Shown: positions 22,283 to 30,944 of the stretch, in pieces
How the letters are laid out: every line of letters begins with the position of its first letter
How positions within the stretch are numbered: the stretch's first letter is position 1
Origin: an uncultured Rhodocyclaceae bacterium
Lineage (GTDB): Bacteria; Pseudomonadota; Gammaproteobacteria; Burkholderiales; Rhodocyclaceae
Direction: 5' to 3'
DNA length: 37,299 nucleotides
Assembly: GCA_900549295.1 (NCBI GenBank)
Contig: URNG01000018.1
Coordinates: forward strand, 1 to 37,299
Made by a program: the position numbers and the translations under genes
Notes under the pieces: generated by a model
Seen by the model: the letters and a program-made list of their open reading frames with translations, nothing else
Databases searched by the model: none
What the model was told of the DNA's origin: nothing

Positions 22283-23029
22283 ATGAGTATCAGAACCATG
22301 TCCAAAGTCTGGGAAAACAGCCAGCACAGCGGAACCAACCTGCTGATGCTGCTGGCTGTGGCTGATTTTTCTGATGATGACGGCGCAGCCTATCCGGCAG
22401 TTGAAAAGCTGGCGAAGAAATGCCGGATGTCAAAGCGCAATGCGCAAGATCGCCTGCGTGAGCTATCCGAATCCGGCGAGCTGACGATTCTCAAAAATCA
22501 GGGGCCACCCCCCAAGTATCCGAATCTTTTTCTGGTCAATTTGGATGCCTTAGGGGTGAAGCCCACTGCACCCGTGCAGCCCACTGCACCCGTGCAGTAC
22601 AGCACCAAAAGGGGTGCAGCCCACTGCATGGCAGGGGTGCAGCCCACTGCACCCAAACCGTCAGTAAACCATCAAGAACCGTCAACACTTGCTCGCGATG
22701 CGAAAAAACCGCATCGCTCTTGCTCACCTTCGGCGAGCGAGTCGGCAGGCGATGGCTTCACCACCTTCTGGAAGCAATACCCGAGGAAAGTTGCCAAGCA
22801 GGATGCAGTGAAGGCGTGGAAGAAACTCAAACCGACCGGGCAACTGCTGGCCGATCTGCTGGCAGGGTTGGAACGGCAAAAGTCATCCGCCGACTGGCAG
22901 AAGGATGGCGGTCAGTTCATCCCCTACCCGGCGTCCTGGTTGAACGGTTGCCGCTGGCAGGATGAGCTGACGCCGGTGGATCAGGTGGCGCCCAATCCTG
23001 GCGCATCGATTTTCGCGGGGGCAATCTGA
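22283..23029 (+). CDS. Replication initiator (helix-turn-helix, phage O-like)
   Basis: A 248-aa protein with a phage replisome-organiser layout. The N-terminal winged-helix domain (about 1-90) shows VWENSQHSGTNLLMLLAVADFSDDDGAAYPAVEKLAKKCRMSKRNAQDRLRELSESGEL. A low-complexity linker (about 92-120) is encoded by palindromic repeats. The C-terminal domain carries FWKQYPRKVAKQDAVKAWKKL and GGQFIPYPASWLNGCRWQDE, typical of replication proteins that load the helicase. It is immediately upstream of the DnaB-like ATPase operon. The repeats inside the gene suggest the origin lies here, as in lambda O. Confidence 0.85.
   Translation: MSIRTMSKVWENSQHSGTNLLMLLAVADFSDDDGAAYPAVEKLAKKCRMSKRNAQDRLRELSESGELTILKNQGPPPKYPNLFLVNLDALGVKPTAPVQPTAPVQYSTKRGAAHCMAGVQPTAPKPSVNHQEPSTLARDAKKPHRSCSPSASESAGDGFTTFWKQYPRKVAKQDAVKAWKKLKPTGQLLADLLAGLERQKSSADWQKDGGQFIPYPASWLNGCRWQDELTPVDQVAPNPGASIFAGAI
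22554..22654. repeat. Palindromic iterons inside the initiator gene (putative origin)
   Basis: Five copies of a 20-bp palindromic unit GGGTGCAG-CCCA-CTGCACCC: perfect at 22635-22654, one mismatch at 22554-22573, near-perfect at 22572-22591, half-degenerate at 22590-22606, and 22612-22631 with a changed right arm. They encode the Pro/Thr/Val linker between the two domains of the initiator. The arrangement parallels the iterons of phage lambda in gene O. Confidence 0.75.
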
Positions 23030-23030
23030 G

Positions 23031-23561
23031 ATGCTCAGCCAACTTCCCTACGGTGCCGCTGAGATCGTTGCACTGCGCAGGACAGGCAAGCGCCCGGCTG
23101 ACGTGGTGCTGGTTTCCCTGATCGGCCCGCTACGCGAATCAGGCCCGGTGATCGTCGCCAAGCCTGAGCGCGCATATGACTGGCGCTGCTTGGTTGCCCT
23201 GCAAACCTTGGTGGTGGCGACCACGCAAACACCGAACCTGGCCCGTATCGTCAAGGCCATTGATGCCGAGGCACCGGCTAGCCTGTCGGTCTGGTTTGCA
23301 GAAAGGCAAGATGGCGTGAATGTGCTGTTCGACAGCTACCACCCCCGGACGAAAGCCGGGCGGCGTATGGGGTTGGTGCAGCGCATGGATCTCGCCGGTC
23401 TTGGTTCGCTTGAGTCGAGGGCCGACTGTTTGCAAAAGATGATTGGCCAAGTGAAGCGCCGGGCGGTGGAGCATGCTGACCGTTTCGCTCCCGAACTGGC
23501 AGAGATGGCTACCGCTGGTTATCGCCGGGTGTTTGGCGCAGCTTGGAGGGCGGCATCATGA
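23031..23561 (+). CDS. Hypothetical protein in the replication operon
   Basis: A 176-aa soluble protein starting 1 bp after the initiator stop, with GGGGG upstream. Not recognised. It contains YGAAEIVALRRTGKRPADVVLVSLIGPLRESGPVIVAKPERAYDWRCLVAL, a compact alpha/beta stretch, and a basic C-terminal helix (RADCLQKMIGQVKRRAVEHADRF). It overlaps the DnaB-like ATPase start (ATGA). Similar small genes between initiator and helicase in phages are often helicase-loading accessories; no direct evidence here. Confidence 0.72.
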   Translation: MLSQLPYGAAEIVALRRTGKRPADVVLVSLIGPLRESGPVIVAKPERAYDWRCLVALQTLVVATTQTPNLARIVKAIDAEAPASLSVWFAERQDGVNVLFDSYHPRTKAGRRMGLVQRMDLAGLGSLESRADCLQKMIGQVKRRAVEHADRFAPELAEMATAGYRRVFGAAWRAAS

Positions 23562-24490
23562 ACGTTCTCGACGATTCCATCGATTTTGACGCCTACCTCA
23601 AAGGGCCGGATGAGGCTGCCAGCGTCAAACCTGCATCGGCATGGACTGATGCCGTGATCGAGTCCTTTGAGCGGCCAGCCTTCCAGACGGGGGCATCCCT
23701 GCCCTGGAGCAAGACAAGCGAAATCGTCAGGCTGCGCCGTGGTGAGCTGTCGATCTGGCCGGGCATGTCCGGGCATGGAAAATCAATGCTCGTTGGTCAA
23801 GTCGGCTTGCACCTGATGGCACAGGGCGAACGGCTGTGCATCGCCAGCATGGAGATGAAGCCGACAGCAACGATGCAGCGCATGTGCAGGCAGGCTTACG
23901 GATGCAGCGCCCCCACGCGCAGCCAAGTGATCGACCTGGGCAAATGGACGGACGGGCGGCTGTGGCTCTATGACCAGCAAGGCCAGGTCAGCCCGGAGCG
24001 CATTCTTGCCGTGGCGCGATACAGCCATGAGGCGCTGGGCATCACTCATTTCGTCGTCGATAACCTGCTGTCGTGTGGCATTCCTGAGGATGGTTATGAC
24101 CAGCAAAAGCAGTTCGTTCTGGCGCTGGCTACCCACGCCCATGACACCGGGCAGGCGGTGCATTTGCTCGCCCATAGCCGCAAGGGCAAGGATGAGATGA
24201 CCCCGCCGGGGAAATTCGACGTGCGCGGCAGTGCGTCGATCACCGATCTGTCGGACAACGTGTTTAGCATTTGGCGCAATCGCGGCAAGGAAGAAGCGCA
24301 AGACAAGGGCGACCACGGCAAGGACAGCGAAGCCGACGCGCTGCTGATCGTCTGCAAACACCGGCACGGAGATTGGGAGGGGCGTATTCAGCTTTGGTTT
24401 GACCGGCGCAGCCAAAGCTACTTGCAATCAGCGACCGAGCACCCCAAGGCGCTGCGTTTGTTGTCTGACGAATCACTGGTGGAGTTTTGA
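23558..24490 (+). CDS. DnaB-like RecA-fold ATPase (replicative helicase)
   Basis: A 310-aa protein corresponding to the C-terminal ATPase of DnaB-type helicases, without the N-terminal DnaB domain. Walker A GMSGHGKS at 69-76, Walker B HFVVDN at 164-169, and a helicase-like LAHSRKGK with the sensor/arginine region DVRGSASITDLSDNVFSIWRN. Such short forms occur in phages and satellites and act with the initiator protein. The start at 23558 (GGAGGG upstream, ATGA overlap with the previous stop) is preferred over 23543. Confidence 0.85.
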   Translation: MNVLDDSIDFDAYLKGPDEAASVKPASAWTDAVIESFERPAFQTGASLPWSKTSEIVRLRRGELSIWPGMSGHGKSMLVGQVGLHLMAQGERLCIASMEMKPTATMQRMCRQAYGCSAPTRSQVIDLGKWTDGRLWLYDQQGQVSPERILAVARYSHEALGITHFVVDNLLSCGIPEDGYDQQKQFVLALATHAHDTGQAVHLLAHSRKGKDEMTPPGKFDVRGSASITDLSDNVFSIWRNRGKEEAQDKGDHGKDSEADALLIVCKHRHGDWEGRIQLWFDRRSQSYLQSATEHPKALRLLSDESLVEF

Positions 24491-24492
24491 GC

Positions 24493-24774
24493 ATGGCGAC
24501 CGTGACCAAACGATTCCGCGATGACTTCGAGCTTTGGGCCAGTGACCAGATCGCACGCGGTGACTTCAGCGAAACCGAGATGGACGAATTCAAGGGCTTG
24601 CTGCGCCGTGACCTGACACCCGGCCCTGACCAGTTGCGCGAAGGGCTGACGCTGATCAACGCGGCGGGCGTCGAGATACCGGCAACGATTGATGACCATG
24701 AGCGGCGCTACCAGCTTTGGGCCGATTTTTTCGCTACCAAGGCAGATGCGATCCGGGGAAAGAGAAAGCCGTGA
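24493..24774 (+). CDS. Hypothetical protein after the helicase
   Basis: A 93-aa acidic helical protein from ATG 24493, with GGAG 8 nt upstream and located 2 bp after the helicase stop. No family recognised. It contains DDFELWASDQIARGDFSETEMDEFKGLLRRDLTPGPDQLREG and ends in a basic tail. It is in the replication operon and followed by a coupled gene. Confidence 0.72.
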   Translation: MATVTKRFRDDFELWASDQIARGDFSETEMDEFKGLLRRDLTPGPDQLREGLTLINAAGVEIPATIDDHERRYQLWADFFATKADAIRGKRKP

Positions 24775-24779
24775 TTGCG

Positions 24780-25214
24780 ATGCCTGCCCAAATCCCTCCG
24801 GATGGCACGCAATGTTTCCAGAAAACAAAAACGCTTGCCTCGATATGTGCAGATATTCCCCGTGGCAAGAAAACGCCTCAAAACGCCGGGAAATCGGTTT
24901 TGGGTTTTTCGGGCGACATGACGGGGGCGACTACGCCCACCAGACCCCGCCGGGGCCGTCCGCCGAATAGCGTCACGCCGTTGACGAAATGGCTGCGCGG
25001 TGTGATTCGACGGATGCGGCGGGAGGGCTACGGCTGCGCCGAGATATTCCACCAACTGTACCTGATGGAGGACGCAGATGGCGATGACCAGATTCTTGGT
25101 TTTACGGTGAGCGAGGAAACAGCAAGCGAAGTTTGTCGAGACGTCGGTGGTGATCTGGCCGGCGCGCGCGTGACTTGGGAAAGCTTTCGTAAAACCTGGC
25201 AGCGCACGCGATGA
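24780..25214 (+). CDS. Hypothetical protein with an AT-hook-like motif
   Basis: A 144-aa protein. Residues about 55-64 read RPRRGRPPNS, an AT-hook-like minor-groove binding motif. The following part is helical and basic (LTKWLRGVIRRMRREGYGCAEIFHQLYLMED). It could be a DNA-binding architectural or mobilisation-type protein. The start is uncertain: ATG 24780, or GTG 24771 overlapping the previous stop as GTGA; a later ATG at 24918 is possible. Not recognised as a known family. Confidence 0.6.
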   Translation: MPAQIPPDGTQCFQKTKTLASICADIPRGKKTPQNAGKSVLGFSGDMTGATTPTRPRRGRPPNSVTPLTKWLRGVIRRMRREGYGCAEIFHQLYLMEDADGDDQILGFTVSEETASEVCRDVGGDLAGARVTWESFRKTWQRTR

Positions 25215-25278
25215 ATTTCTGTCCCATTTGTGTCCCATCGCCCTGGAAGATGGGCGCATCAACTTCAGGAGCATCACA

Positions 25279-27246
25279 ATGAGCAAATCCCAAAAAGGCG
25301 GCGGCTTGGCTGCCTACATCGAACGTCTGAAGGCCGCTGGTGCCGAGACGCCCAGCCCTCAAGGATTCGGGTTCAACGTGCAAGACTTTGAGGCATTCAA
25401 AGCCCGGAAGGAAGCGGAAAAGAAGAATGCGCCCGGCTTTGGGTTTGGCCCGGGTTCCGTGCTATCTCGCATGCAAGCGAACCAGCAGCCGGATACCGTG
25501 CCGGTCATGGCGAAACCGGGAGAGTATTTCCTACCCCCGGATACGGTGGCGGCGGTTGGTGGGCCGCAGGCGCTGGATGCCTTGGTGAGCCAGACGCACA
25601 CCCCGTCCGACGCCGGAGCAATCGTGCCGCGCGGATTCCGCCCCCAGCAGTTCTTTGCCGATGGCGGGCTTGTAGAAGAGGATGATCGAAACAAAGTGCA
25701 GCCTGCCACCTCTGCCGGGCGGGGATTTACACCGGGCGGCATTCAGACCAGCCGTGACAGCCGGGGACAATTGAACGTTTCCAATGAAGGCGCAACCCGG
25801 TCGGCTGCTCCGGTAGCGCAACCCAGCCCGACGCCTGCACAGACGGGTACTGCACAGGGATTCATGCCGAACAGCACCCGGACAAGCCGTGACGGAAATG
25901 GCCAGTTGGTTGTTACGGACGATGGGCCTGCCGGGGATCGTGGTTTTCATGGGCAATCCTACAAGGCCAGGCAGCAGGATGCGCAGCCCGGTTTCGGATT
26001 CAGTGCAGAATCCGCCAAGCCGTCTGCGCCCACCTCTGCGCCGGGATTTGGGTTTGGCCCAGGCTCCGTGTTATCCCGTATGCAGCAAGACCCACTGGCG
26101 AGCTACAAGCGGGCCAATGCTATTCGTCAAGAGATGATCGACTCGCAGCGCGGCGGCGTGCATATCCTTGGCGGCGGTGGCGGCATGGATGCCGACCGGC
26201 AAGCGCTGCTACGCAAGACGATGACAGCCCACCCCGGCGCGCAGAACGGGCAACTGACGGCTGCCCAACTGAACGCCGCGCGCGGCATCATGAGCGATGC
26301 CCAGGGCGAAATGCTGCGCGGCAAGGAAATTGCCCAGCACGGCATCGATGCGCAGAACAGGAACGCACTGGCTGCACAGTCGAATCTGGCGCAAACCTCA
26401 CTTGGTCGGGAGCGGCTGCAACTTGATACCCGGAAATTCCAGACCGAACAATCTCTGATGCAGCGCCAGCAAGCTGCGCAATCTGCACTCGACGAAGCGA
26501 TGGCGAGCGGCGATCCGTCCGCAATCAATCGGGCAAGGATGCGGGCAAGGTCTGCTGGCGTGCAACTGCCGGAACGGGAGAAGCTACAGGCCGTCAAGAC
26601 GGACAGCGGATTCATGACCTTCAATCCCCTGACCGGCGAAATGCGCCCGGCTGTGGATCCTTCTGGCCAAGCGGTCGGGGGTGGGTCTGGAAAGCCGCTG
26701 AACGAAGGCCAATCCAAAGCAGTGGGCTACGGCACCCGGGCGGCAGAATCTTCCCGAATCATTGATGACGTCGGCCAGGGCGGGAAGGTGCAACCGAGCC
26801 TGCTCAAGCGCGCCGCCGAAAGTGTTCCGCTGGTCGGTGAAGGTCTGGGCATGGTGGCCAATCAGTTTGCCTCCCCTGAACAGCAGCAGGTCGAACAGGC
26901 GCAGCGGGATTATGTCAATGCCGTATTACGCCAGGAATCAGGAGCGGCAATTTCGCAAAGCGAATTTGATAACGCCCGCCGGCAATACTTCCCCCAGCCC
27001 GGCGATTCGCCGGAAGTCGTCGAGCAGAAGCGGCGCAATCGCGAAACCGCCATTGACGGTTTTCGTGTTGCCGCTGGCCCCGGTGCAAAGCACATCGCCC
27101 CCAGGCAGCAACAGGAGCAAGCACCGCAACAGCCTGCCGCACCGGGCGCGTCGGCGCCAGCTTCCGCGCTCGATTTCCTGCAAAAAAATCCGCAGCACGC
27201 GGCGGCATTCAAGGCCAAGTATGGCTACCTGCCGGAGGGCTACTGA
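25279..27246 (+). CDS. Phage DNA-ejection/internal virion-like protein 1
   Basis: A 655-aa protein, low in aromatic residues, Gln/Ala/Gly-rich, resembling podovirus-type internal virion or DNA-injection proteins. Supporting features: the N-terminal module PVMAKPGEYFLPPDTVAAVGGPQALD (about 75-100), seen near the start of such proteins, and the C-terminal block YVNAVLRQESGAAISQSEFDNARRQYFPQPGD (about 560-595) followed by SPEVVEQKRRNRETAI, which I have seen in phage ejection proteins. It has an internal duplication (APGFGFGPGSVLSRMQ at 51-66 and 254-269). The start 25279 has AGGAG upstream. It overlaps the next gene by one base. Not accompanied by any structural head gene. Confidence 0.65.
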   Translation: MSKSQKGGGLAAYIERLKAAGAETPSPQGFGFNVQDFEAFKARKEAEKKNAPGFGFGPGSVLSRMQANQQPDTVPVMAKPGEYFLPPDTVAAVGGPQALDALVSQTHTPSDAGAIVPRGFRPQQFFADGGLVEEDDRNKVQPATSAGRGFTPGGIQTSRDSRGQLNVSNEGATRSAAPVAQPSPTPAQTGTAQGFMPNSTRTSRDGNGQLVVTDDGPAGDRGFHGQSYKARQQDAQPGFGFSAESAKPSAPTSAPGFGFGPGSVLSRMQQDPLASYKRANAIRQEMIDSQRGGVHILGGGGGMDADRQALLRKTMTAHPGAQNGQLTAAQLNAARGIMSDAQGEMLRGKEIAQHGIDAQNRNALAAQSNLAQTSLGRERLQLDTRKFQTEQSLMQRQQAAQSALDEAMASGDPSAINRARMRARSAGVQLPEREKLQAVKTDSGFMTFNPLTGEMRPAVDPSGQAVGGGSGKPLNEGQSKAVGYGTRAAESSRIIDDVGQGGKVQPSLLKRAAESVPLVGEGLGMVANQFASPEQQQVEQAQRDYVNAVLRQESGAAISQSEFDNARRQYFPQPGDSPEVVEQKRRNRETAIDGFRVAAGPGAKHIAPRQQQEQAPQQPAAPGASAPASALDFLQKNPQHAAAFKAKYGYLPEGY

Positions 27247-29249
27247 TGAACCCATTTGACCAGTTCGATTCAGAGGCTGCTGCGGGTGATAGCTCTGCAA
27301 ACCCGTTTGACCAGTTCGATACCCCCGGCGCCGCACCGGCAGCACGCACGGCACCGGCCAAACAAGGCGGAAAATCCGGCCTGGTCGGTGGCATCGTCAG
27401 CGCCATGCAAGGCCCGACGATGGGCTTTTACGATGAAGCGGTGGGAGCGACCGGGGCGCTGGTTGAGGGCATCGGCAATCTGACGCCATTCGGCACCGGC
27501 AGGAGCATGGGCGAAGCCTACCGGCACCACCGGGACGCTACCCGGGAAAACATCAAGGCATATGAGGCCGAGAACCCCGTCGCGGCCCATGTGGAGCGGG
27601 CGGTGGCAACTGCCCCGGCTGCCTTCTTTAACCCCTTGGCGGCGACGGGCAAGGCAATTGCTGGCACCGGTGGCGCGCTGGCGCAATCGGCACGGGTCGG
27701 CGCGGCGACGGGCGCAGTGACTGGCGTAGGTGATTCCACGGCAGACACAGCCGCAGGTATGGCAGGCGACGCAGCAACCGGCGCTGCCTTTGGTGCCGTC
27801 GCTGGCCCGGCGGTCACAGGTGTCCTGAAAGCCGGATCGGGTGCCGTGCGCGGCCTGGCCGAGCGGGCCGGGCTGACCGAGTTTTCCGGGGCCGAGTCTG
27901 CCGCTATGCGCAAAGTTGCCGAGGCAATCCAGCGCGATTCAGCGGCAGGCCGTCCGGGGGTGTCGGATGTATCCGGCGTGGCCGAGGCGCGTTTGCGAAC
28001 CTTGGGCGATGAAGCCACCATTGCTGACCTTGGGCAGAATACGCGCGGCCTGGTGGATACCTTGGCCACCTTGCCCGGCCAGACAAAAACCGCACTTGAG
28101 CGCGTGATTCACGACCGGCAAGCAGGCAGAGCAGATCGGATGATCGACGCCGCCAGGGAGGGATTGAGCCCAAGCGGTGCCCGGTTGCCCGAAACCCTGC
28201 ATGCACTGGATGAACAAAGGGCACGCGCATCGAAGACGCTTTATGAGCAGGTGCGCCGTACAGAGATTCCGGTGTCGCGTTCGTTGGAATCGATTCTTGA
28301 CCGTGCGCAGAGCGCATTCGGTGAGGCGCGCAAACTGGCAAAGCTGCGCGGTGAAAACTTCGAGCTGGGCAATTCGGAAACCGGGCTGGATGCGCTGCTG
28401 AAACAGCGGGACAAGGGCATTCCCCTGTCGCAACTCGATACCCTGAAGCGTTCCCTGTATGACCTGGAGCAAAGCCACATCAACCCGGAAACCGGACGCC
28501 TGAACGAGATGGGCAGGGCGTACAGACACCTGCGCCTTGATCTTGTGGATGCGCTGGATCGGGCTACGACCAATCCGGAGACGGGCAAATCGTTCTACAA
28601 GGCTGCCCGCGATGCCTACGCTGGCCCAAGCGAACTGCGGGCGGCGGCGAATCTCGGCAATCAGGCCATGAGCAAGGATGCTTGGAAGATCAAGGAACTG
28701 ACCGCCGAAATGAGCGACAGCGAATTGCAGGCATTCAAGGTTGGTGCTTTTGAGTCCATCCGGAAAAGGCTGGGCACGGAGAGCGGGCAGACGACGATTC
28801 AGAAGATGTGGAAAGAACCTGCCACTGCCGAAAAGCTGAAAGAGCTATTCGGCACCATCGTGGGCTATCGCACCTTTGCCGCCAAGGTTGCCAAGGAATC
28901 CCGGTTGAAGGCGCTGGAAAGCGCTGGGCGTGGTTCGCAGACGGCAAGCCGTGCGGCGGGCCTGGGCGATCTGGACATCTCGGGAATCACGGAAGCCGGA
29001 ACCGCTGCGCGTAGTGTGGCATCCGGCAACGTGGGTGGCGTGTTGAGCGCAGCAGCAAACGCCTGGAACCGTGTATCCACGCCGGAGCCGGTACGCAACG
29101 AGATGGGCCGGCTGCTGCTCCAGAAGGGAGATGGCGGCGTCAATGTCTTGCAGCGGATGCAGGAGCAACAGCGCAGACGCCTGGAAGCCGAGCAGTTGCG
29201 CGCAATGATGGGCGGTATTGCCGGTGGTACGGCACAACGTGAAGATTGA
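27246..29249 (+). CDS. Phage DNA-ejection/internal virion-like protein 2
   Basis: A 667-aa protein starting with two copies of NPFDQFD (2-8 and 19-25), a hallmark of N-termini of phage internal or ejection proteins. It continues with Gly/Ala-rich hydrophobic segments (about 45-190, possible membrane-interacting helices: GALAQSARVGAATGAVTGVG) and a long helical C-terminal half rich in Lys/Glu. In podoviruses such proteins are ejected first and form a channel through the cell envelope for DNA. The gene start overlaps the end of ejection-like protein 1 (TGATG), so they are co-translated. Confidence 0.65.
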   Translation: MNPFDQFDSEAAAGDSSANPFDQFDTPGAAPAARTAPAKQGGKSGLVGGIVSAMQGPTMGFYDEAVGATGALVEGIGNLTPFGTGRSMGEAYRHHRDATRENIKAYEAENPVAAHVERAVATAPAAFFNPLAATGKAIAGTGGALAQSARVGAATGAVTGVGDSTADTAAGMAGDAATGAAFGAVAGPAVTGVLKAGSGAVRGLAERAGLTEFSGAESAAMRKVAEAIQRDSAAGRPGVSDVSGVAEARLRTLGDEATIADLGQNTRGLVDTLATLPGQTKTALERVIHDRQAGRADRMIDAAREGLSPSGARLPETLHALDEQRARASKTLYEQVRRTEIPVSRSLESILDRAQSAFGEARKLAKLRGENFELGNSETGLDALLKQRDKGIPLSQLDTLKRSLYDLEQSHINPETGRLNEMGRAYRHLRLDLVDALDRATTNPETGKSFYKAARDAYAGPSELRAAANLGNQAMSKDAWKIKELTAEMSDSELQAFKVGAFESIRKRLGTESGQTTIQKMWKEPATAEKLKELFGTIVGYRTFAAKVAKESRLKALESAGRGSQTASRAAGLGDLDISGITEAGTAARSVASGNVGGVLSAAANAWNRVSTPEPVRNEMGRLLLQKGDGGVNVLQRMQEQQRRRLEAEQLRAMMGGIAGGTAQRED

Positions 29250-29262
29250 AAGGAGAAACACC

Positions 29263-29790
29263 ATGACCCACACCTATTCCCCGATTCCGCTTGAAGAGCG
29301 CTGGAAGTCCGGTATTTCTGTGGCAGGCTTCAATAACGGCCCGAGGCCGGAAACCGCAGAGCGTGCCCGTGAGAGAAAGGCACGAGAGATTCCGGAAGAA
29401 ACCTTTGCCGACGATGAAACGTTGCACAAGCTGCGCCATGCCCGCGATCTGAAAGCAGCTATTGCAAGCGATCCTCACCGCCTGGGGCATTGGCTGGCAA
29501 AGCATGGCCAGGAGAAAGGCATCAACAGGGAATCCGAGCGAGAAAGCCTCATGTGGGCGATGCTTGAGGACGCCCTGAATCAGGACGATGGATTCTCACG
29601 CACCTTTGCCACGCTACAGGATTTGCTCTTGCACCAGCGTTACCAGCAGGCGCTGGATGACCTGCTTGGCAATATCAATGACCGCAGCTACTGCGCCAAC
29701 ATTCGGCAACAGGCAGACAATGCAAGGCGCGCCTACGACGATCATCTGTTTGCGCTGCAATTGGCGCATCTCGATCAGATCGATTCCTGA
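29263..29790 (+). CDS. Hypothetical protein after the ejection genes
   Basis: A 175-aa protein starting 13 bp after ejection-like protein 2, with AAGGAG 7 nt before ATG. Strongly helical, charged, no membrane segment; contains SPIPLEERWKSGISVAGFNNG and DETLHKLRHARDLKAAIASDPHRLGHWLAKHG. No family recognised. It may be a chaperone, scaffold or partner of the ejection proteins. Confidence 0.65.
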   Translation: MTHTYSPIPLEERWKSGISVAGFNNGPRPETAERARERKAREIPEETFADDETLHKLRHARDLKAAIASDPHRLGHWLAKHGQEKGINRESERESLMWAMLEDALNQDDGFSRTFATLQDLLLHQRYQQALDDLLGNINDRSYCANIRQQADNARRAYDDHLFALQLAHLDQIDS

Positions 29791-29821
29791 TAGAGCACGG
29801 TGGAATCAGGAGGTCAGCGAA

Positions 29822-30265
29822 ATGTCGAGAAAGATGCCCCCCAGCGCCTGGAAGCCTGGGCAAAGTGGTAATCCGGCAGGCCGCCCACGGGGTGTGGGTC
29901 AGGTGTCCCGGCTGCGCGCTGCCATTGCGCAGCACGTCCCCGAGATGCTGGATAAATTGGTGACTCAGGCAAAGGATGGGGATGTGCAAGCGGCTCGCCT
30001 TCTTCTGGAGCGTGTCTTGCCGCCGATCAAGCCGGTTGAGCAGGCAGCCCCATTGGCATTGCCCGACGGGACGCTGACCGACCAAGGGCGTGCCGTGCTC
30101 AATTCCGTTGCAGCTGGTGAGATTGCGCCGGCACAGGGGGCGCAGTTGCTAACCGCAATCGCCACACTGGCCCGCGTAATCGAGATTGACGAACTGGAAC
30201 GACGCATTACCACGCTGGAAGGGAATTGCGTGGTCGATGACGCCCCCGAAAGGAAAAAGCCATGA
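29822..30265 (+). CDS. DUF5681-like protein (terminase-associated)
   Basis: A 147-aa protein whose N-terminus carries the signature WKPGQSGNPAGRPRG (about 10-24), followed by a helical DNA-binding-like region RLRAAIAQHVPEMLDKLVTQAKDGDVQAARLLLERVLPP. Proteins with this start are widespread in prophages, commonly beside terminase genes, and could be small-terminase-like. No large terminase is present in this element. The start ATG 29822 is preceded by AGGAGG. It overlaps the next gene as ATGA. Confidence 0.75.
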   Translation: MSRKMPPSAWKPGQSGNPAGRPRGVGQVSRLRAAIAQHVPEMLDKLVTQAKDGDVQAARLLLERVLPPIKPVEQAAPLALPDGTLTDQGRAVLNSVAAGEIAPAQGAQLLTAIATLARVIEIDELERRITTLEGNCVVDDAPERKKP

Positions 30266-30471
30266 CGCAACTGAAGAAGCGCATCGAGGAATTGGAGCGG
30301 ACGAAGCCCCGCACGAGTGCCGCCTGTCTAGCGTTCGTTCACCCCGGCGAGGATGCAGAGCAGAAGCGGCGCGAGGCACTGGCCGATTTCGTGGCAGAGC
30401 ACAAGCGGGAGCCGGATATTCGGGTGCTCGTGACGTTTGTTGCACCGGCGCCAGTGAGCGAGGACGAATGA
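30262..30471 (+). CDS. Small hypothetical protein, 69 aa
   Basis: A 69-aa protein, charged, with a coiled-coil-like start (MTQLKKRIEELERTK) and VLVTFVAPAPVSEDE end. The ATGA overlap with DUF5681 indicates coupling. No family recognised. The cysteine-containing middle (TSAACLAFVHPGEDAEQKRREAL) resembles small phage late proteins. Confidence 0.62.
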   Translation: MTQLKKRIEELERTKPRTSAACLAFVHPGEDAEQKRREALADFVAEHKREPDIRVLVTFVAPAPVSEDE

Positions 30472-30474
30472 GCC

Positions 30475-30501
30475 GGTATCCAAACAGCGGTATCCACGGA
30501 A
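30475..30501. repeat. GGTATCC repeat, left copy
   Basis: Two GGTATCC motifs, the second followed by ACGGAA, in the gap after the 69-aa gene. Nearly the same unit recurs at 35612-35651 near the right end of the element, with three GGTATCC and the same ACGGAA end. Confidence 0.6.
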
Positions 30502-30549
30502 TTGGCAGTTTCTGAGATTGCCGAAATGTAGGATGAGAGAGGAATGCAG

Positions 30550-30912
30550 ATGACTGATTTTGATCTGATGCAGATAGATCGCCAGGGGTATCTGACGCAC
30601 GAGGCAGAAGGTAACGAAGATCATCCCGGCGTGAAACTTCGGACGCTGCTGGCAACGCTCGTTGTGCCGCCTGAATGCGCCTACAACATGAATCTGGCGA
30701 TTGCTCAGGCGGGTTTCATGCCGATCAGGGACAAGGTCAATGAAAATGGCCGTTCATTCTGTTCGCTGGCGAGCATCGCCCGTGCCTTGGGCGTTACTGA
30801 GTCGATGGCCGACGGGCTGTTGCAGGATTTTTTGTGTTTCGCCAGAGGGGCCAATATTGGCATCTCGATGGATACCCTGTTTCCCGGTGGCGAACGGCAC
30901 ACGCTGCACTGA
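30550..30912 (+). CDS. Hypothetical protein, 120 aa
   Basis: A 120-aa protein from ATG 30550, which has AGAGG at a proper distance (ATG 30544 is possible but too close). Not recognised. A hydrophobic helical mid-section (LRTLLATLVVPPECAYNMNLAIAQAGF) is followed by RSFCSLASIARALGVTESMADGLLQDFLCF, a helix-turn-helix-like stretch. It is monocistronic-looking with a 72-bp gap before it. Confidence 0.6.
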   Translation: MTDFDLMQIDRQGYLTHEAEGNEDHPGVKLRTLLATLVVPPECAYNMNLAIAQAGFMPIRDKVNENGRSFCSLASIARALGVTESMADGLLQDFLCFARGANIGISMDTLFPGGERHTLH

Positions 30913-30944
30913 AACCCCCAGCATGTCGATGTAAGGAAAACCCG

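Noticed and set aside
22554..22654. Repeats as a CRISPR array
   Set aside because: Units are palindromic, adjacent, without unique spacers, and encode the linker of the initiator protein; they fit iterons.
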